In this document: one piece after another, positions 16,693 to 25,587 of the stretch
Layout: each line of letters starts with the position of its first letter
Position numbering within the stretch: position 1 is the first letter of the stretch
Assembly (NCBI GenBank): GCA_020446945.1
Contig: JAGRDS010000017.1
Span: 1 to 64,000, forward strand
From: Parvularculaceae bacterium
GTDB lineage: Bacteria > Pseudomonadota > Alphaproteobacteria > Caulobacterales > Parvularculaceae
Reading direction: 5' to 3'
Length of the DNA: 64,000 nucleotides
Notes under the pieces: generated by a model
What the model was told of the DNA's origin: nothing
What the model saw: the letters and a program-made list of their open reading frames with translations, nothing else
The model's database searches: none
Position numbers and translations under genes: made by a program

Positions 16693-17697
16693 ATGAAGAT
16701 CGGTCCGGTGACAATCTCCAACAATGTGGCCGTCGCCCCGATGTCGGGCGTGTCGGACCTGCCGTTCCGCCGCGCTGCGGCGCGGGCGGGCGCGGGGCTC
16801 GTCGTTTCGGAAATGGTGGCGAGCGCCGAACTCGCCAAGGCGCGGCCCGATGTCGTGCGCCGCGCCGAAGGCGACCCGGCGGTTGCGCCGTTCGTGGTCC
16901 AACTGGCGGGCAGGGAAGAACGCTGGATGGCGCAAGGCGCGCGTCTCGCCGAGGCGGCCGGCGCGGACATTATCGACATAAATCTCGGCTGCCCGTCGCG
17001 GCAGGTGACCGGCAAGGCGTGCGGTTCGGCGCTCATGCGCGAACCGGATCATGCGCTCCGCCTGATCGAGGCGACGGTAAAGGCGACTTCAAAACCCGTT
17101 ACGCTGAAAATGCGGCTCGGCTGGGATCTTGACCGGCTGAACGCGCCTGAGATCGCGAAGGCGGCCGAGGACGCGGGCGTCAGGATGATCGTCGTACACG
17201 GGCGCACGCGAAACCAGTTCTATAAGGGCGTCGCGGACTGGCGGGCGGTCCGTGCGACGAAGGCGGCTGTCGGCGTTCCCGTTATCGTAAACGGCGATAT
17301 CGGATCGCTTGAGGATGCGCGCGCGGCGATCGGCGCCTCGGGCGCCGACGGCGTCATGATCGGGCGCGCGGCGATCGGCCGGACCTGGCTCGCCGGGGCG
17401 ATCGCGAACGCCCTCGCGAACGGGGCGGTGGAAATCGAGGCGCCTCGTCCGGCGCGCCAGCTTGAAATCATGCGCGCGCATTATCGCGACATGATCGACT
17501 TTTATGGCGTCCCGCTTGGCGTGCGCGTGGCGCGCAAACACCTCGCCGCATTCATTGATCTGGCGCCGGTCGATGTGGGCGCGGCGCAAAGGCGGATTGT
17601 CCGGTCGGAGGTTTGCAGGTCGGCCAGCCCGCAGACGGTCGAGCGACTTTTGGAATCGTTTTTCGAACGCGACCGCGCCTGTTCGAGCGCCGCTTAA
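16693..17697 (+). CDS. dusB: tRNA-dihydrouridine synthase (NifR3 type)
   Basis: 334 aa. This FMN enzyme reduces uridine to dihydrouridine in tRNA. Signatures are [20 protein letters not shown], the substrate/flavin loop [19 protein letters not shown] with the catalytic Cys, [26 protein letters not shown] and NGDIGS. The start ATG at 16693 gives [10 protein letters not shown], and no strong Shine-Dalgarno is visible. In rhizobia this gene is nifR3, first in the nifR3-ntrBC operon. Here ntrBC is absent and ntrY follows. Confidence 0.93.
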   Translation: MKIGPVTISNNVAVAPMSGVSDLPFRRAAARAGAGLVVSEMVASAELAKARPDVVRRAEGDPAVAPFVVQLAGREERWMAQGARLAEAAGADIIDINLGCPSRQVTGKACGSALMREPDHALRLIEATVKATSKPVTLKMRLGWDLDRLNAPEIAKAAEDAGVRMIVVHGRTRNQFYKGVADWRAVRATKAAVGVPVIVNGDIGSLEDARAAIGASGADGVMIGRAAIGRTWLAGAIANALANGAVEIEAPRPARQLEIMRAHYRDMIDFYGVPLGVRVARKHLAAFIDLAPVDVGAAQRRIVRSEVCRSASPQTVERLLESFFERDRACSSAA

Positions 17698-17716
17698 CTA
17701 TGCTGATGCTTTGCAG

Positions 17717-17736
17717 CAACATTTGTGTTGATTTTT
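17717..17736 (+). terminator. weak hairpin with T-tract after dusB
   Basis: CAACA-TTTG-TGTTG (17717-17730) is a 5-bp stem followed by ATTTTT, 20 bases after the dusB stop. It could separate dusB from ntrY, but the stem is weak. Confidence 0.4.
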
Positions 17737-17847
17737 AGCAACAATAGACCCATTATCCGCGCCGGCCTTTCGGATTGCTCTTGAGCGACGGGAAAGCCGG
17801 CCCGGCGGGGGCGGGTGTTTGGTTTGGGTTGTCCCCTGGCGGGATAG

Positions 17848-20169
17848 TTGGCGGACGAGGTCGCGATTAGCTCGGAAGACGCACATCCGCGCGCGTCGGG
17901 CATGGGCGGGCCCCTGAAGGGCGCACGCAAATTATTGCCCCGTTGGGCGTTGTCTAACACGATCGCAGCCGCTGCGCTCGCGGGCGCGGCCGCCGTCGCT
18001 TTTCTGACAACCTGGTTTTTTCTCTCGCCGGCGGTCGAACAGGCGTCCCGCCGCGTTCTCATCGGCCTGATCGTCAGCAATGTCATTATTGCGGCGGGAT
18101 TCGCGCTGCTCGTCGGCGCGCGCGTTTGGCACGTATGGTCGGACCGGCGCAATCAGCTTGCGGGTTCGGCGACGCATCTCAAGCTCGTCGGCCTGTTTTC
18201 CGCCGTCGCCGCCGTTCCGGCCGTCATCGCGTTTTTATTCGCGTTTACGATCCTGCGCTCCAGCCTCAACGACGTTTTCGGCGAGCGTATCGAGAATTAC
18301 CAGAATACGGCGCGCGATCTTGCGAACGGACTTATCGAATTCAAGAAGGGCGAGCTTGAACTGATGCTCAAGCAGATCGCCTTCGACGTGCGGCGAAGCG
18401 AGGAGGCGGGCCTCGGACTGGAAGGCACGCCGATCAGTTTTCGCGAGTATTTGCACACGCAGGCGGAAATTCGCGGCCTCGACGCGCTCTATGTGCTGGA
18501 CGGCGCGAACAGGCTTCTCGTGCGCGCCGAAGTTCGTCCCGGATCCTACAAGCTTCCTTCTCGCGAAACGATGGACGGGCTCAACGCGCTTGAACCGGGC
18601 GCCGGCAGCTTCGGCGTCAATGACGACAAGAAATTCGACATGTTCCGCGTCATCCTGAAAATACCGGATTACCAGCGCGGATACCTGATCGCCTATCAAC
18701 CGATGGAGGAGGCGACGACGAGGCGCCTGATCGGCGTCAGCGCGCTCAGATCGGACTGGGAAGAGGCGCGGGTAAGCCGCGCGCGGACCGAGCGAATTTT
18801 CCTGGCGGGATACGTTATTCTCGCGATCATCATTCTGTTCGGCGCAATATGGCTGGCGCTTTGGGCGGCGACGCGGATCGTTCAGCCGATCGGCAGGCTC
18901 GTAAACATGGCCGGGCGCGTTTCCGGCGGCGATCTCGGCGCGCGTGTCGAAGTCCATCAGGACGACGGAGAACTCGGCGCGTTGGCGCGCGCGATGAACC
19001 ACATGACCGCGCAGCTTCAAACCCAGCGCGACGATCTTGTCGAAACCAACCGTCAGTTCGACCGCCGCCGCCGGTTCACGGAAGCGGTCCTTTCAGGCGT
19101 TTCGGCCGGCGTCGTCGGAATAAACTCCTCCGGCAGGACCACGATCGCCAATAGCTCTGCGGCGGAGATCATAGAGATCGACGAGGCGCGCATAACCGGC
19201 CGGCCCTTCGCCGAGCTTCTTCCCGAAGCGCGCGAACTTTTCGAGGAGGCCTGCCGGCCGCCCTTCGACGTCGCGTCGGGACAGATCACCCTTGAACGAA
19301 ACGGTCTCGTCAGAACGCTGAACGTCCGGATCGTCAGCGACGAAGTCGAAGGGGAACGCAGCTTTGTCGCAACGTTCGACGACATCACCCAGCTCATCAG
19401 CGCACAGCGCTCGGCCGCATGGGGCGACATTGCGCGGCGTATCGCGCATGAAATCAAAAATCCGCTGACCCCGATCCAGCTTTCCGCCGAAAGGCTGCGG
19501 CGTAAATATCTCGGTGAAATCCAGAGTACGCCGGAAGTCTTCGATAAATGCACGGATACGATTATTCGCCATGTAGGCGACATCGGCCGCATGGTCGACG
19601 AGTTTTCCTCGTTTGCGCGGATGCCCAAGCCTGTCATGGAAAACGCGGAGATCGTCGAGATCGTCAAAACGGCCGTATTCTCGCAGCGCGTCGCCTCGCC
19701 GGATATCGAGATCGAGATGGTTTCGCCGTCCGGCGCGATCAACGTAAAATGCGATGGTCGCCTCGTGGCCCAGGCGATCGGCAACCTGCTCAAGAACGCC
19801 GCTGAAGCGGTTTGCGCGCGTATTGGCGCAAACGATAGCAGTGCAGGCGACAGCGGCGCAAATGATGGCGGCCAAGCCGGACGAATTCGCGTCACGATCG
19901 AACGCGGCGCCGACAATGTGAAAATCTCAGTGGCGGACAATGGCGTCGGCTTACCGAAAGCGGAGCGCCACCGCTTGACCGAGCCCTACATGACGACCCG
20001 CATAAAGGGAACGGGGCTTGGGCTCGCGATCGTCAAAAAGGTCATTGAAGAACATGACGGCGCGCTTCTCTTTGACGATTGCGCGCTGCTGGGGCCGACG
20101 GGGGCGGTCGTAAGCGTGACGCTGCCGGCGTCGGGCGAGGGGTTCGTCGCCGTGGCGGCGGCTGAATGA
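17848..20169 (+). CDS. ntrY: sensor histidine kinase NtrY
   Basis: 773 aa from a TTG start at 17848; an ATG at 17902 is an alternative. Order: three N-terminal TM helices, a periplasmic region (about 135-305), another TM helix (about 305-328), HAMP (ATRIVQPIGRLVNMAGRVSG), PAS (about 400-510), HisKA with RRIAHEIKNPLTPIQLSAER (His534) and HATPase (NLLKNAAEAV, DNGVGLP, TEPYMTTRIKGTGLGLAIVK). NtrY phosphorylates NtrX in control of nitrogen, redox and envelope functions. It is followed 28 bases later by ntrX. Confidence 0.94.
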   Translation: MADEVAISSEDAHPRASGMGGPLKGARKLLPRWALSNTIAAAALAGAAAVAFLTTWFFLSPAVEQASRRVLIGLIVSNVIIAAGFALLVGARVWHVWSDRRNQLAGSATHLKLVGLFSAVAAVPAVIAFLFAFTILRSSLNDVFGERIENYQNTARDLANGLIEFKKGELELMLKQIAFDVRRSEEAGLGLEGTPISFREYLHTQAEIRGLDALYVLDGANRLLVRAEVRPGSYKLPSRETMDGLNALEPGAGSFGVNDDKKFDMFRVILKIPDYQRGYLIAYQPMEEATTRRLIGVSALRSDWEEARVSRARTERIFLAGYVILAIIILFGAIWLALWAATRIVQPIGRLVNMAGRVSGGDLGARVEVHQDDGELGALARAMNHMTAQLQTQRDDLVETNRQFDRRRRFTEAVLSGVSAGVVGINSSGRTTIANSSAAEIIEIDEARITGRPFAELLPEARELFEEACRPPFDVASGQITLERNGLVRTLNVRIVSDEVEGERSFVATFDDITQLISAQRSAAWGDIARRIAHEIKNPLTPIQLSAERLRRKYLGEIQSTPEVFDKCTDTIIRHVGDIGRMVDEFSSFARMPKPVMENAEIVEIVKTAVFSQRVASPDIEIEMVSPSGAINVKCDGRLVAQAIGNLLKNAAEAVCARIGANDSSAGDSGANDGGQAGRIRVTIERGADNVKISVADNGVGLPKAERHRLTEPYMTTRIKGTGLGLAIVKKVIEEHDGALLFDDCALLGPTGAVVSVTLPASGEGFVAVAAAE

Positions 20170-20197
20170 AACTGAACGGACTATAGGGTAGAGCGTT

Positions 20198-21589
20198 ATG
20201 AGCGTAGATGTTCTTGTTGTAGATGATGAAGCGGACATTCGCGATCTGGTTTCCGGAATCCTGGAGGACGAGGGGTTCAGCCCGCGCGCAGCCTCTGATT
20301 CCGACGGCGTTTTCGCCGCGATCCGCGATCGCATACCCGCTCTCGTCGTTCTGGACGTCTGGCTCCAGAATTCGGCGCTGGACGGAATAGAGATCCTGCA
20401 GGAGATCAGAAAGGTTCACCCGGAATTGCCGGTCATAGTTATTTCCGGGCACGGAACGATTGAAACGGCTGTCGCGGCGATCAAGAAAGGGGCATATGAT
20501 TTTATCGAGAAACCATTTAACGCCGACCGTCTTGTCCTTGTCGTAAACCGAGCGCTCGAATCCGCGCGCCTCAAACGGGAAAATGTCGAACTGCGCGAAC
20601 GCGGGCCGGACTGGGGACTGATCGGTTCTTCGGCGGCGATCAATGCGCTTCGCGCCGTTATCGACCGGGTGGCGGACGCCAAGTCGCGCGTACTTATCAG
20701 CGGCCCCTCCGGCGCGGGCAAGGAAGTCGTCGCGCGCCTGCTTCATGCGAAATCGGGGCGCGCCGATCAGCCGTTCATCGTCGTCAGCGCGGCGACGATC
20801 GCGCCGGAGCGAATGGAGGAGGAGCTGTTCGGCGTAGAGGGGCAGGAGGGGCGGCCGAAATCCATCGGTTTGATGGAGCGCGCGCATGGCGGCACGCTCA
20901 TGTTCGATGAAATCGGCGATATGCCGTTCGAGACGCAGGGGAAGATCCTGCGCGTTCTCGTCGATCAGCGCTTTAAACGAGTCGGCGGCGACGCACCGGT
21001 CAGCGTCGATGTCCGGATCGTTTCAACAACGTCCCGCGATCTGCTGGCGGACGCCGCGCAGGGCCGCTTTCGCGAGGATCTCTATCATCGCCTCAACGTC
21101 GTTCCCGTCCTTGCGCCTTCGCTCGCCGAACGCCGCGAGGATATTCCGGCGCTGTCGGCGTTTTTCATGAACCGGATATCGCGGGCGTCCGGATTTCCCA
21201 AGCGCACGCTGTCCGCCGAGACGCTGGCCGCGCTTCAGGCGTATCACTGGCCCGGCAATGTCCGCCAGCTTCACAATGTGATCGAGCGGACATTGATCAT
21301 GATGGGCCGGGATCAGGAGAATTCAGAAATTTCGAGCGACCATCTGCCCCCGGAAATTATTGACGCGGGATTGTCGATCCCGGCCGGCGAGGGGCTGGAG
21401 CAGATTATCGCCCTGCCGCTCAGAGAGGCGCGTGAGCGATTCGAACGCGAATATCTTATTGCGCAGATCAACCGTTTCGGCGGAAACATATCACGCACGG
21501 CCGCCTTCATCGGAATGGAGCGTTCAGCGCTCCACCGCAAGCTGAAGGCGCTCGGCGTCGGCGGATCGGCGCGCGCGGAAAGCGCCTGA
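20198..21589 (+). CDS. ntrX: response regulator NtrX
   Basis: 463 aa. The receiver domain (1-120) has acidic D9/D10 and phospho-acceptor D53 (VVLDVWLQNSALDG, an NtrX hallmark). The AAA+ domain has GPSGAGKEVVARLLH (Walker A) and GGTLMFDEIGDMP (Walker B). The Fis-type HTH ends NISRTAAFIGMERSALHRKL. The sigma-54 contact loop GAFTGA is missing: ELFGVEGQEGRPKSIGLME stands in its place, as in other alphaproteobacterial NtrX. It therefore probably does not activate sigma-54 promoters directly. It is co-transcribed with ntrY and trkA. Confidence 0.95.
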   Translation: MSVDVLVVDDEADIRDLVSGILEDEGFSPRAASDSDGVFAAIRDRIPALVVLDVWLQNSALDGIEILQEIRKVHPELPVIVISGHGTIETAVAAIKKGAYDFIEKPFNADRLVLVVNRALESARLKRENVELRERGPDWGLIGSSAAINALRAVIDRVADAKSRVLISGPSGAGKEVVARLLHAKSGRADQPFIVVSAATIAPERMEEELFGVEGQEGRPKSIGLMERAHGGTLMFDEIGDMPFETQGKILRVLVDQRFKRVGGDAPVSVDVRIVSTTSRDLLADAAQGRFREDLYHRLNVVPVLAPSLAERREDIPALSAFFMNRISRASGFPKRTLSAETLAALQAYHWPGNVRQLHNVIERTLIMMGRDQENSEISSDHLPPEIIDAGLSIPAGEGLEQIIALPLREARERFEREYLIAQINRFGGNISRTAAFIGMERSALHRKLKALGVGGSARAESA

Positions 21590-21622
21590 AGCGGGCTCGA
21601 ACGAAAATTGGGATAAAGCGCC

Positions 21623-22996
21623 ATGCGCATCATCATCTGCGGCGCCGGCCGCGTCGGCTTCGGCATCGCCCGCCGTCTGGCCGTTGAAAACAACGACGTT
21701 ACCGTTATCGACCAGTCGCGCGAACTCGTTCGCACGATCGCCGAACGGCTGGATGTTCGCGGCGTAGTCGGTAACGGTTCCTATCCGGATGTTTTAGCCG
21801 AAGCCGGCGCGCGCGAAGCCGATATGATCATCGCTGTCACCTATTCTGATGAAGTGAACATGATCGCCTGCCAGATCGCGCATACGCTGTTCAATGTGCC
21901 GACCAAAATCGCGCGCGTGCGAGCCGCCGGATATCTCGACCCCAGATATTCGGACCTGTTCGGACGCAATCACATGCCGATCGACGTTATCATTTCGCCT
22001 GAACGCGAAGTGAGCGAAGCGATCATGCAGCGAATGGCTACGCCGGGCGCGTTCGAGACGAAATCATTCGTCGACGGAAAAGTGTGGGCGGTCGGCGTAA
22101 GGCTGATGGAGGATTGTCCCATTCTCAACTCGCCGTTGAGACAGGTCGCCTCGCTCTTCCCGGACCTCAAGATCACAATCGTCCTTATCAGACGGGGCGA
22201 GCGGATATGGCGCGCGCATGCGGACGATCAACTGGAGGCGGGAGACGACATCTATTTCATCGCCGACCGGAACGACGTCAGCCGCGCATTGGAGATTATG
22301 GGCAAGGCCGAGCGCCAGGCGCGGCGCGTTATTATTATCGGCGGCGGCAATATCGGAAAATACGTCGCATCAGGGCTTGAAAAGGTCGGCAACATGAAAA
22401 TCCGCCTGATCGAGCGGGATCGCGCGCGCGCCGAAATCATCGCCGCCGGGCTGGAGCGCACCGTCGTGCTGCAGGGCGACGGACTTGATCGCACGCTGCT
22501 GCGCGAAGCTGGCGTCGAGGAGGCGGAAACCGTCGTCGCCGTGACGGACAATGATCAGGTCAATATTCTGGCCTCGGTCGTTGCCAAGCGCGAGGGCGCA
22601 CGCCGTTCGATGGCGCTCATCAACGATCCGGAATACGGCGCTTTGTCCGAGGCGGTCGGCATCGACCGTTTTATCGATCCGCGCGCGACCACGGTTTCGA
22701 CCATACTGCAACATATCCGCCGGGGACGGATCAAAGGCCTCTATTCGGTATCCGACGGCGAAGCTGAATTGATCGACGCCATCGCGCTGGAAACCTCGCC
22801 CCTGGTCAACCGGCCATTGAAAGACGCCGAATTGCCGGAGGGCGTCATGATCGGCGCGGTGTTCCGCGACGGTCAGGTCGCCATGCCCAACAGCCAGACA
22901 GTCGTCAAACCCGGCGATCGCATCGTCTTGATGGCGATTAAAGACCACGTCAAAGACGTTGAACAGATGTTCCGCGTCAGCCTCGACTATTTCTGA
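21623..22996 (+). CDS. trkA: Trk potassium uptake regulatory subunit TrkA
   Basis: 457 aa with two RCK units. Each begins with a Rossmann NAD-binding motif (MRIIICGAGRVGFGIARRLA; RRVIIIGGGNIGKYVASGLE) and ends in an RCK-C domain. TrkA forms a ring on the cytoplasmic face of TrkH and gates potassium uptake in response to nucleotides. It is 33 bases after ntrX and 6 bases before trkH. The ntrX-trkA adjacency is conserved in alphaproteobacteria. Confidence 0.95.
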   Translation: MRIIICGAGRVGFGIARRLAVENNDVTVIDQSRELVRTIAERLDVRGVVGNGSYPDVLAEAGAREADMIIAVTYSDEVNMIACQIAHTLFNVPTKIARVRAAGYLDPRYSDLFGRNHMPIDVIISPEREVSEAIMQRMATPGAFETKSFVDGKVWAVGVRLMEDCPILNSPLRQVASLFPDLKITIVLIRRGERIWRAHADDQLEAGDDIYFIADRNDVSRALEIMGKAERQARRVIIIGGGNIGKYVASGLEKVGNMKIRLIERDRARAEIIAAGLERTVVLQGDGLDRTLLREAGVEEAETVVAVTDNDQVNILASVVAKREGARRSMALINDPEYGALSEAVGIDRFIDPRATTVSTILQHIRRGRIKGLYSVSDGEAELIDAIALETSPLVNRPLKDAELPEGVMIGAVFRDGQVAMPNSQTVVKPGDRIVLMAIKDHVKDVEQMFRVSLDYF

Positions 22997-23002
22997 TCGA
23001 AT

Positions 23003-24385
23003 ATGGTTTCGGCAACGCTCGCCCGCTATTTCGGCGTCAGCCTGTTGCTGATCGGCGGCGCGATGGCGATCCCGTTTGTCCTGGCGCTGTCGTTGAAGGA
23101 TCCGGCGGCGGGGAACTACGCCTTCGGTTTGGCCGTAACGCTCTTCGCCGGCGCAGGGTTCATGGTTCTCGGCGCTGGTTCGCGCCGCGAAGTCGATTTC
23201 AGATCGGCGATTTTTCTCGTCATTATCTGGTGGTCGGCGGCGCCGCTGTTCGCCGCGTTGCCTTTCTGGCTTGGCGGGTGGTCGCCTATAGACGGTTATT
23301 TTGAATCCGTCTCCGCCGTCACGACGACGGGCGCGACGCTTGAGCGCGGCGATCTGCGCACTTCGCCCCCGGCGCTCGCCTGGCGCGCGATCCTTCAATG
23401 GATCGGCGGGCTGGTATCGCTCGCCGCGGCCGCCGCCATTTTCATTCGGCCCCAATTCGTCGGCGCGGACAATGTCGAGCCGACCTTTTCGCGCGGCGAG
23501 GACGGGTCTTACACATTCGCATTCAAAAGCGCGCTTCGCGTTTTTGCGCCCGTCTACGGCGCGCTGACCTTCATCGCTTTTGCGGTATTCGCCCTCGGCG
23601 GGGCGCCGACATTCGACAGTTTCGTACTGGCGTTGTCATGCATCGCATCGGGCGGCATCGTCCCGCACCCCGACGGTCTCAGCGCTTATTCGGACGCCGC
23701 CGCCGTCGCGTATTTCCCGTTCATGGTCCTTTCGGGCGCAAGCTTCATCCTTATCGTCCGTGCGTTCAGCCGCAAGAGAACGAAGGCGGCGGATGTCGAA
23801 ACGAGCGTCTATCTCCTTTTGTCCCTGTTGCTTGCGTTGCTATTCCTGCTTTTTGAGGGCGATACGGTTTTCGCCTCCCTGTTCAACGCCGCCAGTCTAT
23901 TTTCAACGAACGGGATCGTCATCGGCGCCAAGCCGGATCTCATCTTCGCGCTTGTGACGGTCATTATCGGCGGCTGCGCCATTTCGACGGCGGGCGGGTT
24001 GAAAATCCTGCGCTGGATCGTCGTCATCCGAAGGACGCAGATGGAAGTTCGCCGCCTTATCATGCCGAGCGCCGTCTTCGGCCCGCGCACGACGCGAAAC
24101 GAACTGGGCGTCTGGATGCATTTTCTTGTGTTTACGATGGGATTGGCCGTGTTGACGACAGCCCTGACCGCCGGCGGCCATTCAATAGAAGCGGCCGCCG
24201 CCGGCGCGGTCGGAGCGGTTGCGAACGCCGGACCGGTGATGGCGCTGACGCCGGAAGGGCATGAGGGCTACCACATATTCGAAGATGACTGGATTCGCCT
24301 TCTTTTGGCCGCGGCGATGATCGGCGGGCGCCTTGAAGGCGTCGCAGCCTTGATGTTGATAAAAGGCGCATTCTGGAGAACATGA
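23003..24385 (+). CDS. trkH: TrkH-family potassium uptake membrane subunit
   Basis: 460 aa, hydrophobic, with about ten TM helices and four re-entrant pore loops. The filter positions read TTGAT (loop 1), ASGGI (loop 2), STNGI (loop 3) and NAGPV (loop 4), each keeping the central Gly. The first loop is closest to the canonical TTTG sequence and the others are divergent. The segment ISTAGGLKILRWIVV and the C-terminal GGRLEGVAAL fit TrkH. It forms the ion path under the control of TrkA just upstream. It is short by about 20 residues compared with many TrkH proteins. Confidence 0.88.
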   Translation: MVSATLARYFGVSLLLIGGAMAIPFVLALSLKDPAAGNYAFGLAVTLFAGAGFMVLGAGSRREVDFRSAIFLVIIWWSAAPLFAALPFWLGGWSPIDGYFESVSAVTTTGATLERGDLRTSPPALAWRAILQWIGGLVSLAAAAAIFIRPQFVGADNVEPTFSRGEDGSYTFAFKSALRVFAPVYGALTFIAFAVFALGGAPTFDSFVLALSCIASGGIVPHPDGLSAYSDAAAVAYFPFMVLSGASFILIVRAFSRKRTKAADVETSVYLLLSLLLALLFLLFEGDTVFASLFNAASLFSTNGIVIGAKPDLIFALVTVIIGGCAISTAGGLKILRWIVVIRRTQMEVRRLIMPSAVFGPRTTRNELGVWMHFLVFTMGLAVLTTALTAGGHSIEAAAAGAVGAVANAGPVMALTPEGHEGYHIFEDDWIRLLLAAAMIGGRLEGVAALMLIKGAFWRT

Positions 24386-24391
24386 CCGACT

Positions 24392-25243
24392 ATGGCGCGC
24401 ATCGCTTATGTAAATGGCGCTTATACGCCCCTGAAAGATGCTTTCGTTCATATTGAAGATCGGGGTTATCAGTTCGCCGATGGGATTTACGAGGTCGTGG
24501 TTCGCGTAGGCGGACGCTTCTGGGATCTCGACGGCCATCTCGCCCGCTGGTCGCGATCGCTCAAGGAATTGAGCATCGCCGAACCGATGAGCGAGCGCGC
24601 ATTGCGGCTCATAATTCATCGGCTGGTCGAGAAAAACCGGCTTGGCGACTGCTACATCTACATGCAGGCGACGCGCGGCGTCGCGCCGAGAAATCACACG
24701 TTTCCGCTTGAGGGGACGCGCCCCTCGCTTGTCATGACTGTGAAGCCGCTGGACATGAACAAGCTGAACGCGAATGCGCAAAAAGGTATTTCGGTGATTA
24801 CCGAACCTGATATTCGCTGGGATAGAGTGGATATAAAGTCTGTCGGTCTTCTGGCGAACACTCTCGCCAAGGAAAATGCGAAGAAAGCGGGATCGGGCGA
24901 GGCCTGGCTGGTGCGCGACGGCAAGATCACCGAAGGGGGTTCGTCGAACGCCTGGATCGTCGATAAAAGCGGCGCGCTCATCACCCATCCGCTCGGACAT
25001 GAAATACTGGGCGGCGTCACGCGCCAGGCCGTTATCGCCTGCGCCGAAAAACTCCAGATTCGCGTGATCGAGCGGGCGTTCTCAGTCGATGAAGCCGAAA
25101 ACGCCAGTGAAGCGTTTATCACTTCCGCGACGAACCTGGTGACGCCGGTTACGGCGATCGACGGCGTCAAAATCGGCGGCGGCAAACCGGGGACGGTCGC
25201 GTTGCGCCTACGGGAAGCGTATATTGCTTACAACGCAGGATAA
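24392..25243 (+). CDS. dat: D-amino-acid transaminase (class IV)
   Basis: 283 aa, the usual length for the branched-chain/D-amino-acid fold-type IV PLP enzymes. It starts YVNGAYTPLKDAFVHIEDRG and has YIYMQATRGVAPRNHTFP, the PLP lysine in DIKSVGLLANTLAKENAKK, and EGGSSNAWIVDKSG. The YMQ-x-TRG motif favours the D-alanine-type enzyme over IlvE or PabC. It probably supplies D-glutamate or D-alanine. It starts 6 bases after trkH, and the same gene is often found before hfq in rhizobia. Confidence 0.88.
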   Translation: MARIAYVNGAYTPLKDAFVHIEDRGYQFADGIYEVVVRVGGRFWDLDGHLARWSRSLKELSIAEPMSERALRLIIHRLVEKNRLGDCYIYMQATRGVAPRNHTFPLEGTRPSLVMTVKPLDMNKLNANAQKGISVITEPDIRWDRVDIKSVGLLANTLAKENAKKAGSGEAWLVRDGKITEGGSSNAWIVDKSGALITHPLGHEILGGVTRQAVIACAEKLQIRVIERAFSVDEAENASEAFITSATNLVTPVTAIDGVKIGGGKPGTVALRLREAYIAYNAG

Positions 25244-25341
25244 GAACCGGCCGTCTCGAAACAGGTTGCATCGGGACCGATACCAAGCCAAAATCACAAA
25301 AATCGAAGAGCGTTTGATCCGCCGAAGGATAAAGATTTCCA

Positions 25342-25587
25342 ATGAACGACAAGAAACAAAATCTTCAGGACGTATTCCTGAACCACGTTCGGAAAGAAAA
25401 GGTGGCGGTGACGATATTCCTCGTCAACGGCGTCAAGCTTCAAGGCGCTGTTACCTGGTTTGACAATTTTTGCGTCCTTCTGAAGCGCGAAGGGCAGGTG
25501 CAACTCGTCTATAAGCATGCCATATCTACGGTGATGCCGGCTCAGGCTATCAATCTGTGGAATGGCGAAGAAGGCGAAAAAGACTAA
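25342..25587 (+). CDS. hfq: RNA chaperone Hfq
   Basis: 81 aa Sm-like protein. Sm1 ([20 protein letters not shown], then FDNFCVLL) and Sm2 ([10 protein letters not shown]) are intact, with the proximal-face QNLQDVFLN that binds U-rich sRNA ends and the conserved KH of Sm2. It forms a hexamer that pairs small RNAs with mRNAs. It stands 98 bases after dat, which leaves room for its own promoter, and its stop is followed directly by the hflX start. Confidence 0.97.
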   Translation: MNDKKQNLQDVFLNHVRKEKVAVTIFLVNGVKLQGAVTWFDNFCVLLKREGQVQLVYKHAISTVMPAQAINLWNGEEGEKD

